NCBI RefSeq assembly: GCF_001073155.1
Contig: NZ_JVEE01000052.1
Coordinates: 39,338 to 103,337, forward strand
DNA: 64,000 nucleotides
Reading direction: 5' to 3'
From: Streptococcus parasanguinis
Lineage (GTDB): Bacteria; Bacillota; Bacilli; Lactobacillales; Streptococcaceae
In this document: piece after piece, positions 8,873 to 17,325 of the stretch
Position numbering within the stretch: the first letter of the stretch is position 1
Layout: each line of letters starts with the position of its first letter
Notes under the pieces: generated by a model
What the model saw: only the letters and a program-made list of their open reading frames with translations
Told to the model about the DNA's origin: nothing
Database searches by the model: none
Program-made: the position numbers and the translations under genes

Positions 8873-9305
8873 AGTTGGTTCCAGATGATGCTGTATCTGC
8901 GCCACTGTCTGTTGCTGTGGAGCCTTGGTCTTGTGCGGCAGACGAGCTAGATTCAGTAGCAGATGAGCTATCGGTTTCTTTTTGTGAACTTGTTTCTGTA
9001 TTGCTTGAATTGGTTTGTGTATTGGTGTTAGCATCTGTATTAGTAGCGCTTGAGTCAGATCCCTTATCGTGGACCACGACGACGCTGGTGCTACTAGATG
9101 GTTTGTCTTCTGTTTTTTGATTGTCTTTATTGAGCAGACTCATGATGGTAAAGGAAGTGACGATAATCCCTAGGAGACTGGCAATCGTAGCTACAACCGT
9201 TTGAAATACGGACAAACCTTGTTTGACTTTCTCACCGCGAGATGGTCTTGTATCAACTTTTTCCTCAGGTTTTTGGTTTTTGTTACTTCTTGAATATTGT
9301 GACAT
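8871..9305 (-). CDS. Small membrane protein with a low-complexity Ser/Thr/Asp tail
   Basis: About 144 residues. A basic cytoplasmic N-terminus (SRSNKNQKPEEK) is followed by one transmembrane helix (TVVATIASLLGIIVTSFTIM, around residues 37-56) and a long extracellular tail of Ser, Thr, Asp, Asn and Ala ending in SSGTN. Similar short proteins occur in other streptococci and are uncharacterised (DUF6556-like is my best recollection, unverified). Of the two adjacent ATGs, the second (9305) is preferred because AAAGAGA is then 6-7 bases upstream. It lies convergent to the lipoprotein island and divergent from the cysteine desulfurase. The tail lacks an LPXTG sorting signal. Confidence 0.65.
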   Translation of the reverse strand: MSQYSRSNKNQKPEEKVDTRPSRGEKVKQGLSVFQTVVATIASLLGIIVTSFTIMSLLNKDNQKTEDKPSSSTSVVVVHDKGSDSSATNTDANTNTQTNSSNTETSSQKETDSSSATESSSSAAQDQGSTATDSGADTASSGTN

Positions 9306-9497
9306 GTTCATTCTCTTTCTATCAAAAATTGTTTTTTAACACTTTCCTATTATAAGTCATTTTCTGAAAAATGTCTAAAAAGAACTGAATTTTATAGAGT
9401 GATTTTGCCGCATCTCTCTTTATCAAATCCTTGTCCCAAGCGGTTAGAAATGATAAAATAGAAGTTACGTAAAAAGAAAGTGATGGATGCGTAGGAC
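9306..9497. promoter_or_regulatory. Divergent intergenic region with desulfurase promoter
   Basis: On the plus strand TTGTCC (9431-9436), a 17-base spacer and TAAAAT (9454-9459) form a good sigma-A promoter for the desulfurase-thiI pair. The minus gene's promoter is not clear. Nothing else is obvious. Confidence 0.55.
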
Positions 9498-10640
9498 ATG
9501 ATCTATTTTGACAATTCAGCAACGACTAAACCCTATCCAGAAGCCCTTGCGACTTATACAGAAGTAGCGACTCGGATCTGGGGCAACCCTTCTAGTTTGC
9601 ACAATCTAGGTAGTCAAGCTACTCGTATTTTGGAAGCTTCTCGGAAACAAATTGCGGAGCTAATTGGCAAGAAAGCTGAGGAAATTTACTTCACGTCTGG
9701 TGGGACAGAAGGGGACAACTGGATCCTAAAGGGTGTCGCCTTTGAGAAAGCTCCTTATGGCAAGCATATCATTGTCTCTGACATCGAGCATCCCGCTATC
9801 AAGGAGTCAGCTGCTTGGCTAAAGACGCAGGGATTCGAAGTGGATTACGCTCCAGTGGATGCGCGTGGCTTTGTCAAGGTGGATGCCTTGGCTAGTCTTC
9901 TCCGTCCGGATACGACCTTGGTCTCTGTCATGGCCGTCAACAATGAGATTGGTTCCATCCAGCCCATCCATGAAATCGCAGCTCTCCTGGAAGATCGTCC
10001 AACGATTAGTTTCCATGTCGATGCTGTGCAATCCTTGGCAAAGGTAGCAACAGAAGTTTATCTACCAGAGCGCGTGGACTTTGCGACCTTCTCTAGTCAC
10101 AAATTCCATGGACTTCGCGGAGTCGGATTTGTCTACATTAAAGAAGGCAAAAAGATCACCCCTCTCTTAACCGGAGGTGGTCAAGAAAAAGAAATGCGCT
10201 CGACAACTGAGAACGTGGCAGGAATCGCAGCAACAGCAAAAGCCCTACGCTTAGCCATGGAAAACCAAGAAGCTTTTGCCAGCAAAACCCAGCAGATGAA
10301 AGAAGTCATCCGCAAAGAATTGGTCAACTATCCAGATGTCACTATCTTTTCTGGTGAGGATCACTTTGCGCCTCACATCTTGACTTTCGGGATCAAGGGA
10401 GTTCGTGGAGAAGTAGTGGTCCATGCCTTTGAAGAGTTTGATATTTACATCTCGACCACTAGTGCCTGTTCGTCCAAAGCAGGTAAGCCAGCTGGAACCT
10501 TGATTGCCATGGGAGTGGACAAGAGTATCGCACAGACTGCTGTTCGCTTGAGTCTTGACCTTGAGAATGACATGAGCCAAGTCGAGCAATTCTTGACCAA
10601 GTTCAAACTGATTTACGAGCAAACACGAAAAGTACGTTAA
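9498..10640 (+). CDS. Cysteine desulfurase (NifS/IscS-type, ThiI partner)
   Basis: PLP enzyme that takes sulfur from cysteine as a protein persulfide. 380 residues. The PLP-binding lysine is K202 in SSHKFHG, the active-site cysteine is C324 in TTSACSSKAGK, and the N-terminus MIYFDNSATTKP is typical. It sits 18 bases before thiI. In Firmicutes, a dedicated desulfurase (NifZ-type) next to a ThiI without rhodanese domain donates sulfur directly for 4-thiouridine in tRNA, and I infer this role here. A role in Fe-S cluster assembly is less likely, since streptococci usually use SufS. Confidence 0.93.
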   Translation: MIYFDNSATTKPYPEALATYTEVATRIWGNPSSLHNLGSQATRILEASRKQIAELIGKKAEEIYFTSGGTEGDNWILKGVAFEKAPYGKHIIVSDIEHPAIKESAAWLKTQGFEVDYAPVDARGFVKVDALASLLRPDTTLVSVMAVNNEIGSIQPIHEIAALLEDRPTISFHVDAVQSLAKVATEVYLPERVDFATFSSHKFHGLRGVGFVYIKEGKKITPLLTGGGQEKEMRSTTENVAGIAATAKALRLAMENQEAFASKTQQMKEVIRKELVNYPDVTIFSGEDHFAPHILTFGIKGVRGEVVVHAFEEFDIYISTTSACSSKAGKPAGTLIAMGVDKSIAQTAVRLSLDLENDMSQVEQFLTKFKLIYEQTRKVR

Positions 10641-10658
10641 TTTTAGAAGGAAATCAAC

Positions 10659-11879
10659 ATGACCTTAACCTATTCAGAAATTATGATTCGCTATGGAGAG
10701 CTTTCTACTAAAGGAAAGAACCGCATGCGTTTCATCAATAAACTTCGCAATAATATCCAAGATGTTTTATCTATCTATCCAGCTGTCAAAGTGACAGCAG
10801 ACCGTGATCGAGCGCATGCTTATCTACATGGGACGGATTATGAACCAGTAGCAGAATCCCTCAAACAGGTTTTTGGAATCCAAAATTTTTCACCCGTTTA
10901 CAAGATTGAAAAATCTGTTCCGGCCTTAAAAGCGGCAGTGCAAGAGATCATGAAGGAGATTTACAAGGAAGGCTTGACCTTTAAAATCTCAAGTAAACGC
11001 AGTGACCATACCTTTGAACTCGATAGTCGCGAGCTTAATCAAACCTTGGGAGGTGCGGTCTTTGAAGCGATCCCAACGATTCAAGCTCAGATGAAAAAAC
11101 CAGATATCAACTTGCAAGTTGAAATTCGAGAAGAAGCAGCCTATATCTCTTATGAAACCATTAAAGGAGCAGGAGGCCTTCCTGTTGGTACGTCTGGCAA
11201 GGGCATGCTCATGCTTTCTGGTGGGATCGACTCTCCAGTAGCTGGTTACCTAGCCTTGAAGCGTGGAGTAGATATCGAGGCCGTCCATTTTGCTAGCCCA
11301 CCTTATACCAGCCCAGGAGCTCTTAAAAAAGCCCATGATTTAACACGGAAGTTGACCAAGTTTGGGGGCAATATCCAATTTATCGAGGTGCCATTCACAG
11401 AGATCCAAGAGGAAATCAAGGCAAAAGCGCCAGAAGCTTACCTCATGACTTTGACCCGTCGCTTTATGATGCGTATTACAGACCGTATTCGCGAGGTTCG
11501 CGGTGGTTTGGTCATTATTAATGGTGAAAGCTTGGGACAAGTGGCTAGCCAAACCTTAGAGAGTATGCAGGCCATCAATGCCGTGACCAATACGCCGGTT
11601 ATCCGTCCGGTGGTGACCATGGACAAGTTGGAAATCATCGATATTGCCCAAGAGATTGATACCTTTGAAATCTCTATCCAGCCATTCGAAGATTGTTGTA
11701 CCATCTTTGCACCGGATCGTCCAAAGACGAATCCGAAACTCAAAAATGCGGAGCAATATGAGCAACGCATGGATGTGGAAGCTTTGGTGGAGCGTGCGGT
11801 AGCAGGCATCATCGTAACAGAGATCACACCAAAAGCAGAAAAAGATGAGGTCGATGACCTGATCGAGGATTTGCTATAG
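10659..11879 (+). CDS. thiI: tRNA 4-thiouridine synthetase ThiI
   Basis: Adenylates U8 of tRNA and transfers sulfur to form s4U. 406 residues: an N-terminal ferredoxin-like domain and THUMP domain (about residues 1-165) precede a PP-loop ATPase domain with SGGIDS at 187-192. The C-terminal rhodanese domain of the enterobacterial enzyme is absent, which is the usual short Firmicute form. Sulfur should come from the adjacent desulfurase. AAGGAAA precedes ATG 10659. It is followed by a terminator-like hairpin and an unrelated lipoprotein. Confidence 0.94.
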   Translation: MTLTYSEIMIRYGELSTKGKNRMRFINKLRNNIQDVLSIYPAVKVTADRDRAHAYLHGTDYEPVAESLKQVFGIQNFSPVYKIEKSVPALKAAVQEIMKEIYKEGLTFKISSKRSDHTFELDSRELNQTLGGAVFEAIPTIQAQMKKPDINLQVEIREEAAYISYETIKGAGGLPVGTSGKGMLMLSGGIDSPVAGYLALKRGVDIEAVHFASPPYTSPGALKKAHDLTRKLTKFGGNIQFIEVPFTEIQEEIKAKAPEAYLMTLTRRFMMRITDRIREVRGGLVIINGESLGQVASQTLESMQAINAVTNTPVIRPVVTMDKLEIIDIAQEIDTFEISIQPFEDCCTIFAPDRPKTNPKLKNAEQYEQRMDVEALVERAVAGIIVTEITPKAEKDEVDDLIEDLL

Positions 11880-11881
11880 GA

Positions 11882-11908
11882 GAGACTGGGAGTATCCAGC
11901 CTCTTTTT
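11882..11908 (+). terminator. Terminator after thiI
   Basis: GAG-A-CTGG pairs with CCAG-C-CTC and is followed by five T. It belongs to the recurrent CTGG...CCAGCCTC terminator type seen elsewhere in this window. Confidence 0.7.
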
Positions 11909-11931
11909 CTAACCAACTTAAAGGAGACAAG

Positions 11932-12474
11932 ATGAAAAAAATTATCGTTTTAATGACAAGTTTGCTTCTGTTGACAGGCTGCGTCAAAGTATCATTTACT
12001 GGTCCGAAAAAAGAAGAAAAGACCAGCCAGTCAACCAGCAGTAAAAAAGAACCGCTCACATTTGTCAGAGCCGACCAGTATAAAGACCAGGACAACGAAG
12101 TCCTGGAAGCGTCTGAGAAATTTATCAAGGAACATCCAACGCTTGGAGAACCTGGAAAATTATTTGTCTTTTTCCCAGGCTATACCTTTGGAAATGAGGA
12201 AAGCCGCTTCGCCTTGTTCTTTATTGTGAATCGTACCACCACAACCATCGATCGTGATGGATCCTTTGTCCTGAATTTGGAATATGATAGGGAGCCACTT
12301 TTCAAAGATGTCACAGTTGACTATGAAATCAATGAATCAGGTGTATTGAAACCGAATACGGCTGCAGCTATTCCTATCAAAATCACCAAGGAACAAGAAG
12401 AAAAAATGAAGAGCATGAACGATTCTTCAAAAGCAAAAATGAGTTTTAATGACTTTAAATTTAAAGATAAGTAG
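11932..12474 (+). CDS. Uncharacterised lipoprotein
   Basis: 180 residues with a textbook lipoprotein signal peptide: basic start, hydrophobic VLMTSLLLL, lipobox LTGC (cysteine at 19). A Lys/Ser/Thr linker is followed by an exported domain of about 140 residues with no motif I recognise; segments such as LFVFFPGYTFGNEE and SFVLNLEYDREP suggest a beta-rich fold. The AAAGGAGACAAG site is ideal. It is a single gene between the thiI terminator and the L21 leader. No clear terminator follows it. Confidence 0.75.
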   Translation: MKKIIVLMTSLLLLTGCVKVSFTGPKKEEKTSQSTSSKKEPLTFVRADQYKDQDNEVLEASEKFIKEHPTLGEPGKLFVFFPGYTFGNEESRFALFFIVNRTTTTIDRDGSFVLNLEYDREPLFKDVTVDYEINESGVLKPNTAAAIPIKITKEQEEKMKSMNDSSKAKMSFNDFKFKDK

Positions 12475-12563
12475 AAGAAGTCGGACCGACAAGCGATCTT
12501 AAAATAAAAGATACAAAATCATCCATTTTATAAAAGAAATTCGTTTTCAAAGCGAAAAAATAC

Positions 12564-12592
12564 TTGTCTTTGTCTGATAGAAGTGATATACT
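12564..12592 (+). promoter_or_regulatory. Sigma-A promoter of rplU-prp-rpmA
   Basis: TTGTCT (12564-12569), a 17-base spacer and TATACT (12587-12592). It lies directly upstream of the L21 leader. Confidence 0.8.
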
Positions 12593-12597
12593 AAGAG

Positions 12598-12733
12598 AGT
12601 TGACTATGCACATGCCTGTGCAACCGCTCGAACATCGTCGCTCATTTCCATGAGAGTAAGTGGTTCGTCCCACGATGCTAGGCGAGTCTTCACAAAAATA
12701 CGGGGAAACCCAAAAATACATAGGAGGTGCATA
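12598..12733 (+). ncRNA. Ribosomal protein L21 leader
   Basis: The roughly 130-base untranslated leader between the promoter and rplU contains a TGCACA/TGTGCA hairpin and paired segments around CGTCGC and GGCGAG, ending just before AGGAGG. Position and sequence fit the Firmicute L21 leader, an autoregulatory RNA believed to bind L21. The assignment rests on location and general appearance, not on a covariance-model search. Confidence 0.8.
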
Positions 12734-13048
12734 ATGAGCACATACGCAATCATTAAAACTGGCGGAAAACAAGTTAAAGTTGAAGTTGGTCAAGCTATCT
12801 ACGTTGAAAAATTGAACGTTGAAGCTGGTCAAGAAGTTACATTTAACGAAGTTGTTCTTGTTGGTGGTGAAAACACTGTTGTCGGAACTCCACTTGTTTC
12901 AGGAGCTACTGTTGTTGGAACTGTTGAAAAACAAGGAAAACAAAAGAAAGTTGTTACTTACAAGTACAAACCTAAAAAAGGTAGCCACCGTAAACAAGGT
13001 CACCGTCAACCTTACACTAAAGTTGTCATCAACGCTATCAACGCTTAA
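12734..13048 (+). CDS. rplU: 50S ribosomal protein L21
   Basis: 104 residues beginning [20 protein letters not shown]. The C-terminal basic tail [19 protein letters not shown] binds 23S rRNA. Full length for the family. Start ATG 12734 follows AGGAGG. First gene of the conserved rplU-prp-rpmA operon. Codon use is strongly biased to preferred codons, as expected for a highly expressed gene. Confidence 0.98.
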   Translation: MSTYAIIKTGGKQVKVEVGQAIYVEKLNVEAGQEVTFNEVVLVGGENTVVGTPLVSGATVVGTVEKQGKQKKVVTYKYKPKKGSHRKQGHRQPYTKVVINAINA

Positions 13049-13063
13049 TTTTTAGGAGAACAC

Positions 13064-13408
13064 ATGATACAAGCAGTCTTTGAACGAGCCGAAGATGGCG
13101 AGCTGAGGAGTGCAGAAATCACTGGGCACGCTGGAAGCGGTGAATACGGCTTTGATGTCGTGTGTGCATCGGTTTCGACTCTAGCCATTAACTTTGTCAA
13201 CTCTGTTGAGAAATTTGCAGGCTACGAACCGGATCTAGAATTAAACGAAGAAGAAGGTGGCTTCCTGCGGGTGACGATCCCGACGGATATTCCACCACAT
13301 CAAAGAGAAATGACCCAACTATTCTTTGAATCATTTTTCTTAGGGATGGCAAACTTATCGAAGAACTCATCGGAGTTCGTCCAAACAAGAGTTATCACAG
13401 AAAACTAA
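13064..13408 (+). CDS. prp: Ribosomal-processing cysteine protease Prp
   Basis: 114 residues. Cleaves the N-terminal extension of L27 before its assembly into the 50S subunit. The catalytic pair is visible as H22 and C34 in [18 protein letters not shown], at the same residue numbers as the characterised Staphylococcus aureus enzyme. It lies between rplU and its substrate gene rpmA, 17 bases before the latter, so enzyme and substrate are made from one mRNA. Essential in Firmicutes that carry the L27 extension (family knowledge). Confidence 0.95.
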   Translation: MIQAVFERAEDGELRSAEITGHAGSGEYGFDVVCASVSTLAINFVNSVEKFAGYEPDLELNEEEGGFLRVTIPTDIPPHQREMTQLFFESFFLGMANLSKNSSEFVQTRVITEN

Positions 13409-13425
13409 CATGGAGGAAAACAATT

Positions 13426-13719
13426 ATGTTGAAATTGAATCTTGCTAACTTGCAACTTTTCGCCCACAAAAAAGGTGGAGGTTCTACATCAAACGGACGT
13501 GATTCACAAGCAAAACGTCTTGGAGCTAAAGCAGCTGATGGACAAACTGTAACAGGTGGATCTATCCTTTACCGTCAACGCGGTACTCACATCTACCCAG
13601 GTGTGAACGTTGGACGTGGTGGAGACGATACTTTGTTCGCAAAAGTTGAAGGCGTAGTACGCTTCGAACGTAAAGGTCGCGATAAAAAACAAGTTTCTGT
13701 TTACCCAATCGCAAAATAA
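13426..13719 (+). CDS. rpmA: 50S ribosomal protein L27 with cleavable N-terminal extension
   Basis: 97 residues. The N-terminus [20 protein letters not shown] carries the Firmicute Prp site NLQLFA, with cleavage expected after the alanine to expose HKKGGGST, the tail that reaches the peptidyl-transferase centre. The rest is standard L27 ([18 protein letters not shown]). GGAGG lies upstream of ATG 13426. A strong terminator follows. Confidence 0.98.
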   Translation: MLKLNLANLQLFAHKKGGGSTSNGRDSQAKRLGAKAADGQTVTGGSILYRQRGTHIYPGVNVGRGGDDTLFAKVEGVVRFERKGRDKKQVSVYPIAK

Positions 13720-13740
13720 AAAGGTTCAGTGAACCTTTTT
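13718..13740 (+). terminator. Terminator of rplU-prp-rpmA
   Basis: AAAAAGGTTC, loop AGT, and GAACCTTTTT form a perfect 10 bp stem ending in the T tract. Confidence 0.9.
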
Positions 13741-13792
13741 ATCCCGAGCCTTGAAATATTAAGGTGAGGAAGCTAGAAATAGCATAAATCAA

Positions 13793-13824
13793 AGCTTTCC
13801 GGATTGACGGAAGGCTTTTTTCTT
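13793..13824 (+). terminator. Second terminator-like hairpin downstream of rpmA
   Basis: AAAGC-TTTCCG pairs with CGGAA-GGCTTT and is followed by six T. The roughly 50 bases between this and the first terminator also hold a GCTA-GAAA-TAGC mini-hairpin. It could be a backup terminator or the end of a small RNA. Confidence 0.6.
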
Positions 13825-13874
13825 TTATTTATTTAAAAATATCGTGTTTACTCTTGTTAATATAATGTTTGAAT

Positions 13875-13902
13875 TTGTGTTTTTTGAAAAATGTAGTATA
13901 AT
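13875..13902 (+). promoter_or_regulatory. Promoter of the DeoR-family regulator gene
   Basis: TTGTGT (13875-13880), a 16-base spacer and TATAAT (13897-13902). Confidence 0.65.
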
Positions 13903-13935
13903 AGAGACAAATATAGTAGGAATGGAAGTAGTACC

Positions 13936-14682
13936 ATGAAAGATAGCAGACATGTTGAAATTCTTCAGGAACTGGATCGAAAAAGTGTGGTATCGGTCAA
14001 AGAGCTCAAGGAACTTTTTGGGGTGACAGATATGACCATTCGTCGCGATCTGATTGATCTTGAAAAACAAGGTCTTTTAGTTCGTGTACATGGTGGGGCC
14101 CACAAAAAAGTCAAAGATAGCTTATTAGAAGCTTCTCACAGTGAAAAAAATCTGATCAATATTGATGAGAAACGAAGCATTGCCAAAAAATGTGCAGACT
14201 TGATCGAAAATGGGGATACCGTCTTTATTGGCTCTGGTACAACAACAGACTTTATCGGAGATTATTTGGAAGGGAAAGAAATTAGCATCGTCACCAACTC
14301 CCTGCCTATTTTTGAGAAGCTCAAGGATTTCCCGAATTATGACTTGATATTAGTTGGTGGTCGCTACCGGGTAAAGACACAAACCTTTGTCGGTCAATTT
14401 GCCAATAAACTCTTGAAAGAAATCAAGGTTTCTAAAGCCTTTATCGGGGTGAATGGAATCGATGGCCATAGTGTCTCCACAGCTAATGAAGAAGAAGGAA
14501 ATGGCAATGCCATTATTCTGAACAATGCGATAGAGAAATATGTGGTAGCTGATAACAGCAAGTTTGATAGTTATTCCTTCTACAGTTTCTATCGTGTGGA
14601 AGATCTAAATGCCATTATTACCGATGATAGTATTCCAAAGAAGATCAAAGACAAATACGGCTTGTATACGAAAATCATATAA
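13936..14682 (+). CDS. DeoR-family repressor of the lactose/galactose region (LacR-like)
   Basis: 248 residues. The N-terminal DeoR winged helix-turn-helix has the recognition segment VTDMTIRRDLIDLEKQGLLVRVHGGA at about residues 33-58, followed by a sugar-phosphate effector domain (FIGSGTTTDFIGDYL). It is transcribed in the same direction as the PTS and lac genes from its own promoter and is followed by a terminator. By position and family, it probably represses the downstream genes and is relieved by tagatose-6-phosphate or galactose-6-phosphate, as LacR does in related streptococci; the inducer is inference. Confidence 0.85.
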   Translation: MKDSRHVEILQELDRKSVVSVKELKELFGVTDMTIRRDLIDLEKQGLLVRVHGGAHKKVKDSLLEASHSEKNLINIDEKRSIAKKCADLIENGDTVFIGSGTTTDFIGDYLEGKEISIVTNSLPIFEKLKDFPNYDLILVGGRYRVKTQTFVGQFANKLLKEIKVSKAFIGVNGIDGHSVSTANEEEGNGNAIILNNAIEKYVVADNSKFDSYSFYSFYRVEDLNAIITDDSIPKKIKDKYGLYTKII

Positions 14683-14685
14683 AAC

Positions 14686-14716
14686 AAAGTGGTCTCAAAA
14701 AAGAGACCACTTTTTA
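14686..14716 (+). terminator. Terminator after the DeoR regulator
   Basis: AAAGTGGTCTC (14686-14696) pairs perfectly with GAGACCACTTT (14703-14713); the 3' arm runs into T. Confidence 0.9.
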
Positions 14717-14745
14717 CTGATTTAAGGATGTTGGAAAATGACGGA

Positions 14746-14760
14746 TAGAAAGCGCTTTAG
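14746..14760 (+). promoter_or_regulatory. Catabolite-responsive element (CcpA site)
   Basis: TAGAAAGCGCTTTAG is a near-perfect palindrome matching the cre consensus core. It lies about 45 bases upstream of the -35 of the PTS promoter, so glucose repression of the galactose PTS is likely. Confidence 0.65.
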
Positions 14761-14769
14761 AGAGATATA

Positions 14770-14832
14770 CAAACAAAATTAAACAAATTTAGACAAAAAA
14801 TGATTGACAATCAATCAATATAGTGATATACT
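14770..14832 (+). promoter_or_regulatory. Promoter and candidate operator of the PTS genes
   Basis: TTGACA (14804-14809), a 17-base spacer and TATACT (14827-14832) form a near-consensus sigma-A promoter. Immediately upstream are three 10-base A-rich direct repeats, AAACAAAATT, AAACAAATTT and AGACAAAAAA (14771-14800), spaced one helical turn apart. This is typical of DeoR-family operators and is a candidate site for the adjacent regulator. Confidence 0.7.
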
Positions 14833-14871
14833 GAAGCTATAAATAAATAGTTAGATAAGGAGGTGGCAACA

Positions 14872-15348
14872 ATGGGATTAAATCAACTCTTTAACAAAGA
14901 TCTTGTATTTTGCCTACATGCCAAGGATCAAACAGATCTCTTTGAGCAGGTAGCAAGCTTATTGGAAGAGCGACAGATTGTGACACCAACCTATCGTTCC
15001 GCTTTGATTGAGCGTGAAAAGTCTTTCCCGACTGGATTAGACATGGAATTTCTTGGTAAGGACTTACCAAATGTGGCGATCCCGCACACAGACATTGTCC
15101 ATAATCTCACTGAGAATGTGGTTGTGGTTCGTTTGGATCAACCCGTAACTTTCCATAATATGATTGCTCCAGATAAGGAAGTTCAAGTTTCACTTTTATT
15201 CTTCATTATCAATAATACGAGCTCAAGCCAAACCAATATTTTGGCCCAACTGATGGATTTCTTTACATCCAATGGAAATCTCGAAGCTCTATCAAAATTA
15301 GATAGTGAAGATAAGCTTTATCAATACATTACGGAAACTATTTCCTAA
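14872..15348 (+). CDS. PTS EIIA, galactitol/fructose-type (galactose PTS)
   Basis: 158 residues of the GatA/fructose-mannitol IIA fold. The phosphorylated histidine is H72 in LPNVAIPHTD. It accepts phosphate from HPr and passes it to the IIB encoded next. ATG 14872 is preferred over GTG 14863 because AAGGAGG (14857-14863) is then correctly spaced. With IIB and IIC it forms a Gat-type permease. In oral streptococci, the version located beside lacABCD imports galactose as galactose-6-phosphate (family knowledge); I infer the same substrate. Confidence 0.9.
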   Translation: MGLNQLFNKDLVFCLHAKDQTDLFEQVASLLEERQIVTPTYRSALIEREKSFPTGLDMEFLGKDLPNVAIPHTDIVHNLTENVVVVRLDQPVTFHNMIAPDKEVQVSLLFFIINNTSSSQTNILAQLMDFFTSNGNLEALSKLDSEDKLYQYITETIS

Positions 15349-15383
15349 AACATTCGTAAATATTTATAATGGAGGACATCCAA

Positions 15384-15689
15384 ATGATTAAAATTTTAGC
15401 TGCCTGTGGTGCAGGTGTTAACTCTAGCCACCAAATTAAGAATGCTTTGGAAGAAGAGTTGTCAAACCGTGGTTATGATGTGCGTTGTGACGCTGTCATG
15501 GTCAAAGACGTCAATGAAGATTTGATTTCTGGTTATGACATCTTTACTCCAATTGCTGCTACTGATTTGGGATTCGATCCTGGTATTCCAGTGGTAGAAG
15601 CAGGACCAATCTTGTTCCGTATTCCAGCGATGAGTGCGCCAGTCTTTGATAACATCGAAGCTGCCATTAAAGAACATGGATTAAGTTAA
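15384..15689 (+). CDS. PTS EIIB, galactitol-type (galactose PTS)
   Basis: 101 residues. The phosphocysteine is C8 in MIKILAACGAGVNSS, the standard GatB P-loop. Start 15384 is preferred over the ATG at 15369, which overlaps the GGAGG ribosome site. It receives phosphate from the upstream IIA and phosphorylates sugar on the IIC. Short intergenic distances show an operon. Confidence 0.92.
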   Translation: MIKILAACGAGVNSSHQIKNALEEELSNRGYDVRCDAVMVKDVNEDLISGYDIFTPIAATDLGFDPGIPVVEAGPILFRIPAMSAPVFDNIEAAIKEHGLS

Positions 15690-15707
15690 TATTTTTTTAA
15701 ACATGAT

Positions 15708-15721
15708 TGTAAGCGTTATCC
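15708..15721 (+). promoter_or_regulatory. Candidate internal cre site
   Basis: TGTAAGCGTTATCC matches 13 of 14 positions of the cre consensus TGWAANCGNTNWCA. It lies in the IIB-IIC gap, so it could add catabolite control inside the operon. Confidence 0.5.
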
Positions 15722-15788
15722 AATTATAAAATTGGGAACACTTTATGCTGTAAATTACAAAAAAATTCATAAATCGGGAGGATTTATT

Positions 15789-17264
15789 ATGAATGGCATT
15801 ATTGATTTTGCCAATAAATTTTTCAAACCCATCCTAGACATGGGTGCTCCGATCATCATGTTGATCGTCCTAACTCTATTGGCACTTTTGTTTGGAGTGA
15901 AATTCTCCAAAGCGCTTGAAGGTGGTATTAAACTTGCCATCGCCCTTACTGGTATCGGTGCTATCATCGGTATGTTGAATGGAGCTTTCTCAGCATCTCT
16001 TGCAAAATTCGTTGAGAATACTGGTATTCAATTGAATATCACAGACGTTGGTTGGGCGCCTCTTGCGACCATTACTTGGGGGTCTGCCTGGACACTTTAC
16101 TTCTTGTTGATTATGTTGATCGTCAACGTTATCATGCTTGCGATCAAGAAAACGGATACGCTTGACGTCGATATCTTCGATATCTGGCACTTGTCTATCA
16201 CTGGTCTTTTGATCAAATGGTATGCTGACAATAACGGTGTCAGCCAAGGAGTTTCACTTTTCGTTGCAACTCTTGCCGTTGTCCTTGTAGGGGTTATGAA
16301 AATCATCAACTCAGACTTGATGAAACCAACATTTGATGATTTGTTGAATGCACCAAGTTCATCACCTATGACATCTACTCACATGAACTACATGATGAAC
16401 CCAATCATCATGGTCTTGGATAAAATCTTTGACAAATTCTTCCCAGGTCTTGATAAATACGACTTCGACGCTGCTAAATTGAACAAGAAGATCGGTTTCT
16501 GGGGATCTAAATTCTTTATCGGTTTCCTTCTTGGAATCGTCATCGGTATCATGGGTACTCCACATCCAGTTGCTGGTGTACAAGATGCTGACAAATGGGA
16601 ATTGGTTATTAAAGGTTGGTTGAGCCTTGGTTTGACTGCCGGTGTCTGCTTGGAATTGTTCTCATTGATCGGTTCTTGGTTCATCGCAGCAGTAGAACCA
16701 TTGTCACAAGGTATTACAAACGTTGCTACTAAACGTCTTCAAGGACGTAAATTCAACATCGGTTTGGACTGGCCATTTATCGCTGGTCGTGCTGAAATCT
16801 GGGCTTGTGCCAACGTACTTGCGCCAATCATGTTGATCGAAGCAGTGCTTCTTTCTAAAGTCGGAAATGGTATCTTGCCACTTGCAGGTATCATCGCTAT
16901 GGGTGTAACTCCAGCCTTGTTGGTTGTAACACGCGGTAAATTGATCCGTATGATCATCTTTGGAAGCCTTCTCTTGCCACTCTTCCTTCTTTCAGGTACA
17001 TTGATTGCACCATTTGCAACTCAATTGGCTAAGAGTGTTGATGCCTTCCCTAAAGGGGTAGCTTCTACTCAATTGATCACTCACTCAACTCTTGAAGGAC
17101 CAGTTGAAAAATTGCTCGGTTGGACAATCGGTAACGCAACAACTGGTGATATCAAGGCTATCCTTGGTGTAGTTGTCTTCTTAGCATTCTATATCGGAAT
17201 CTTCGCTTGGTACAGAAAACAAATGATCAAACGTAACGAAGAATATGCTGCAAATGCAAAATAA
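15789..17264 (+). CDS. PTS EIIC, galactitol-type (galactose PTS)
   Basis: 491 residues, polytopic membrane transport component of the GatC family, with hydrophobic segments throughout (for example PIIMLIVLTLLALLFG and FFIGFLLGIVIGIMGTPHP). The substrate-region motif GTPHPVAGV is present. Start ATG 15789 follows GGGAGGA; upstream in-frame starts lack a site. A terminator follows, separating this PTS from lacABCD. Probably imports and phosphorylates galactose, feeding LacAB. Confidence 0.92.
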   Translation: MNGIIDFANKFFKPILDMGAPIIMLIVLTLLALLFGVKFSKALEGGIKLAIALTGIGAIIGMLNGAFSASLAKFVENTGIQLNITDVGWAPLATITWGSAWTLYFLLIMLIVNVIMLAIKKTDTLDVDIFDIWHLSITGLLIKWYADNNGVSQGVSLFVATLAVVLVGVMKIINSDLMKPTFDDLLNAPSSSPMTSTHMNYMMNPIIMVLDKIFDKFFPGLDKYDFDAAKLNKKIGFWGSKFFIGFLLGIVIGIMGTPHPVAGVQDADKWELVIKGWLSLGLTAGVCLELFSLIGSWFIAAVEPLSQGITNVATKRLQGRKFNIGLDWPFIAGRAEIWACANVLAPIMLIEAVLLSKVGNGILPLAGIIAMGVTPALLVVTRGKLIRMIIFGSLLLPLFLLSGTLIAPFATQLAKSVDAFPKGVASTQLITHSTLEGPVEKLLGWTIGNATTGDIKAILGVVVFLAFYIGIFAWYRKQMIKRNEEYAANAK

Positions 17265-17288
17265 TCGTTCCATGTAGTTTGAAAACTG

Positions 17289-17325
17289 ACACCATATCTT
17301 TTCTAGATATGGTGTTTTTATTTTT
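17289..17325 (+). terminator. Terminator after PTS EIIC
   Basis: ACACCATATCT (17289-17299) pairs perfectly with AGATATGGTGT (17305-17315), followed by a T-rich tail. Confidence 0.9.

Noticed and set aside
8875..9120. 81-codon plus-strand frame opposite the Ser/Thr-rich protein
   Set aside because: Antisense shadow produced by low-complexity codons; no ribosome site or promoter.
12600..12730. Possible tRNA because of GGTTCG and clustered stems
   Set aside because: No acceptor stem or anticodon arm; position and context fit the L21 leader.
13768..13790. GCTA-GAAA-TAGC motif resembling part of a Cas9 guide/tracrRNA scaffold
   Set aside because: Only a 4 bp stem with a common tetraloop; no CRISPR repeats, no cas genes and no anti-repeat nearby.
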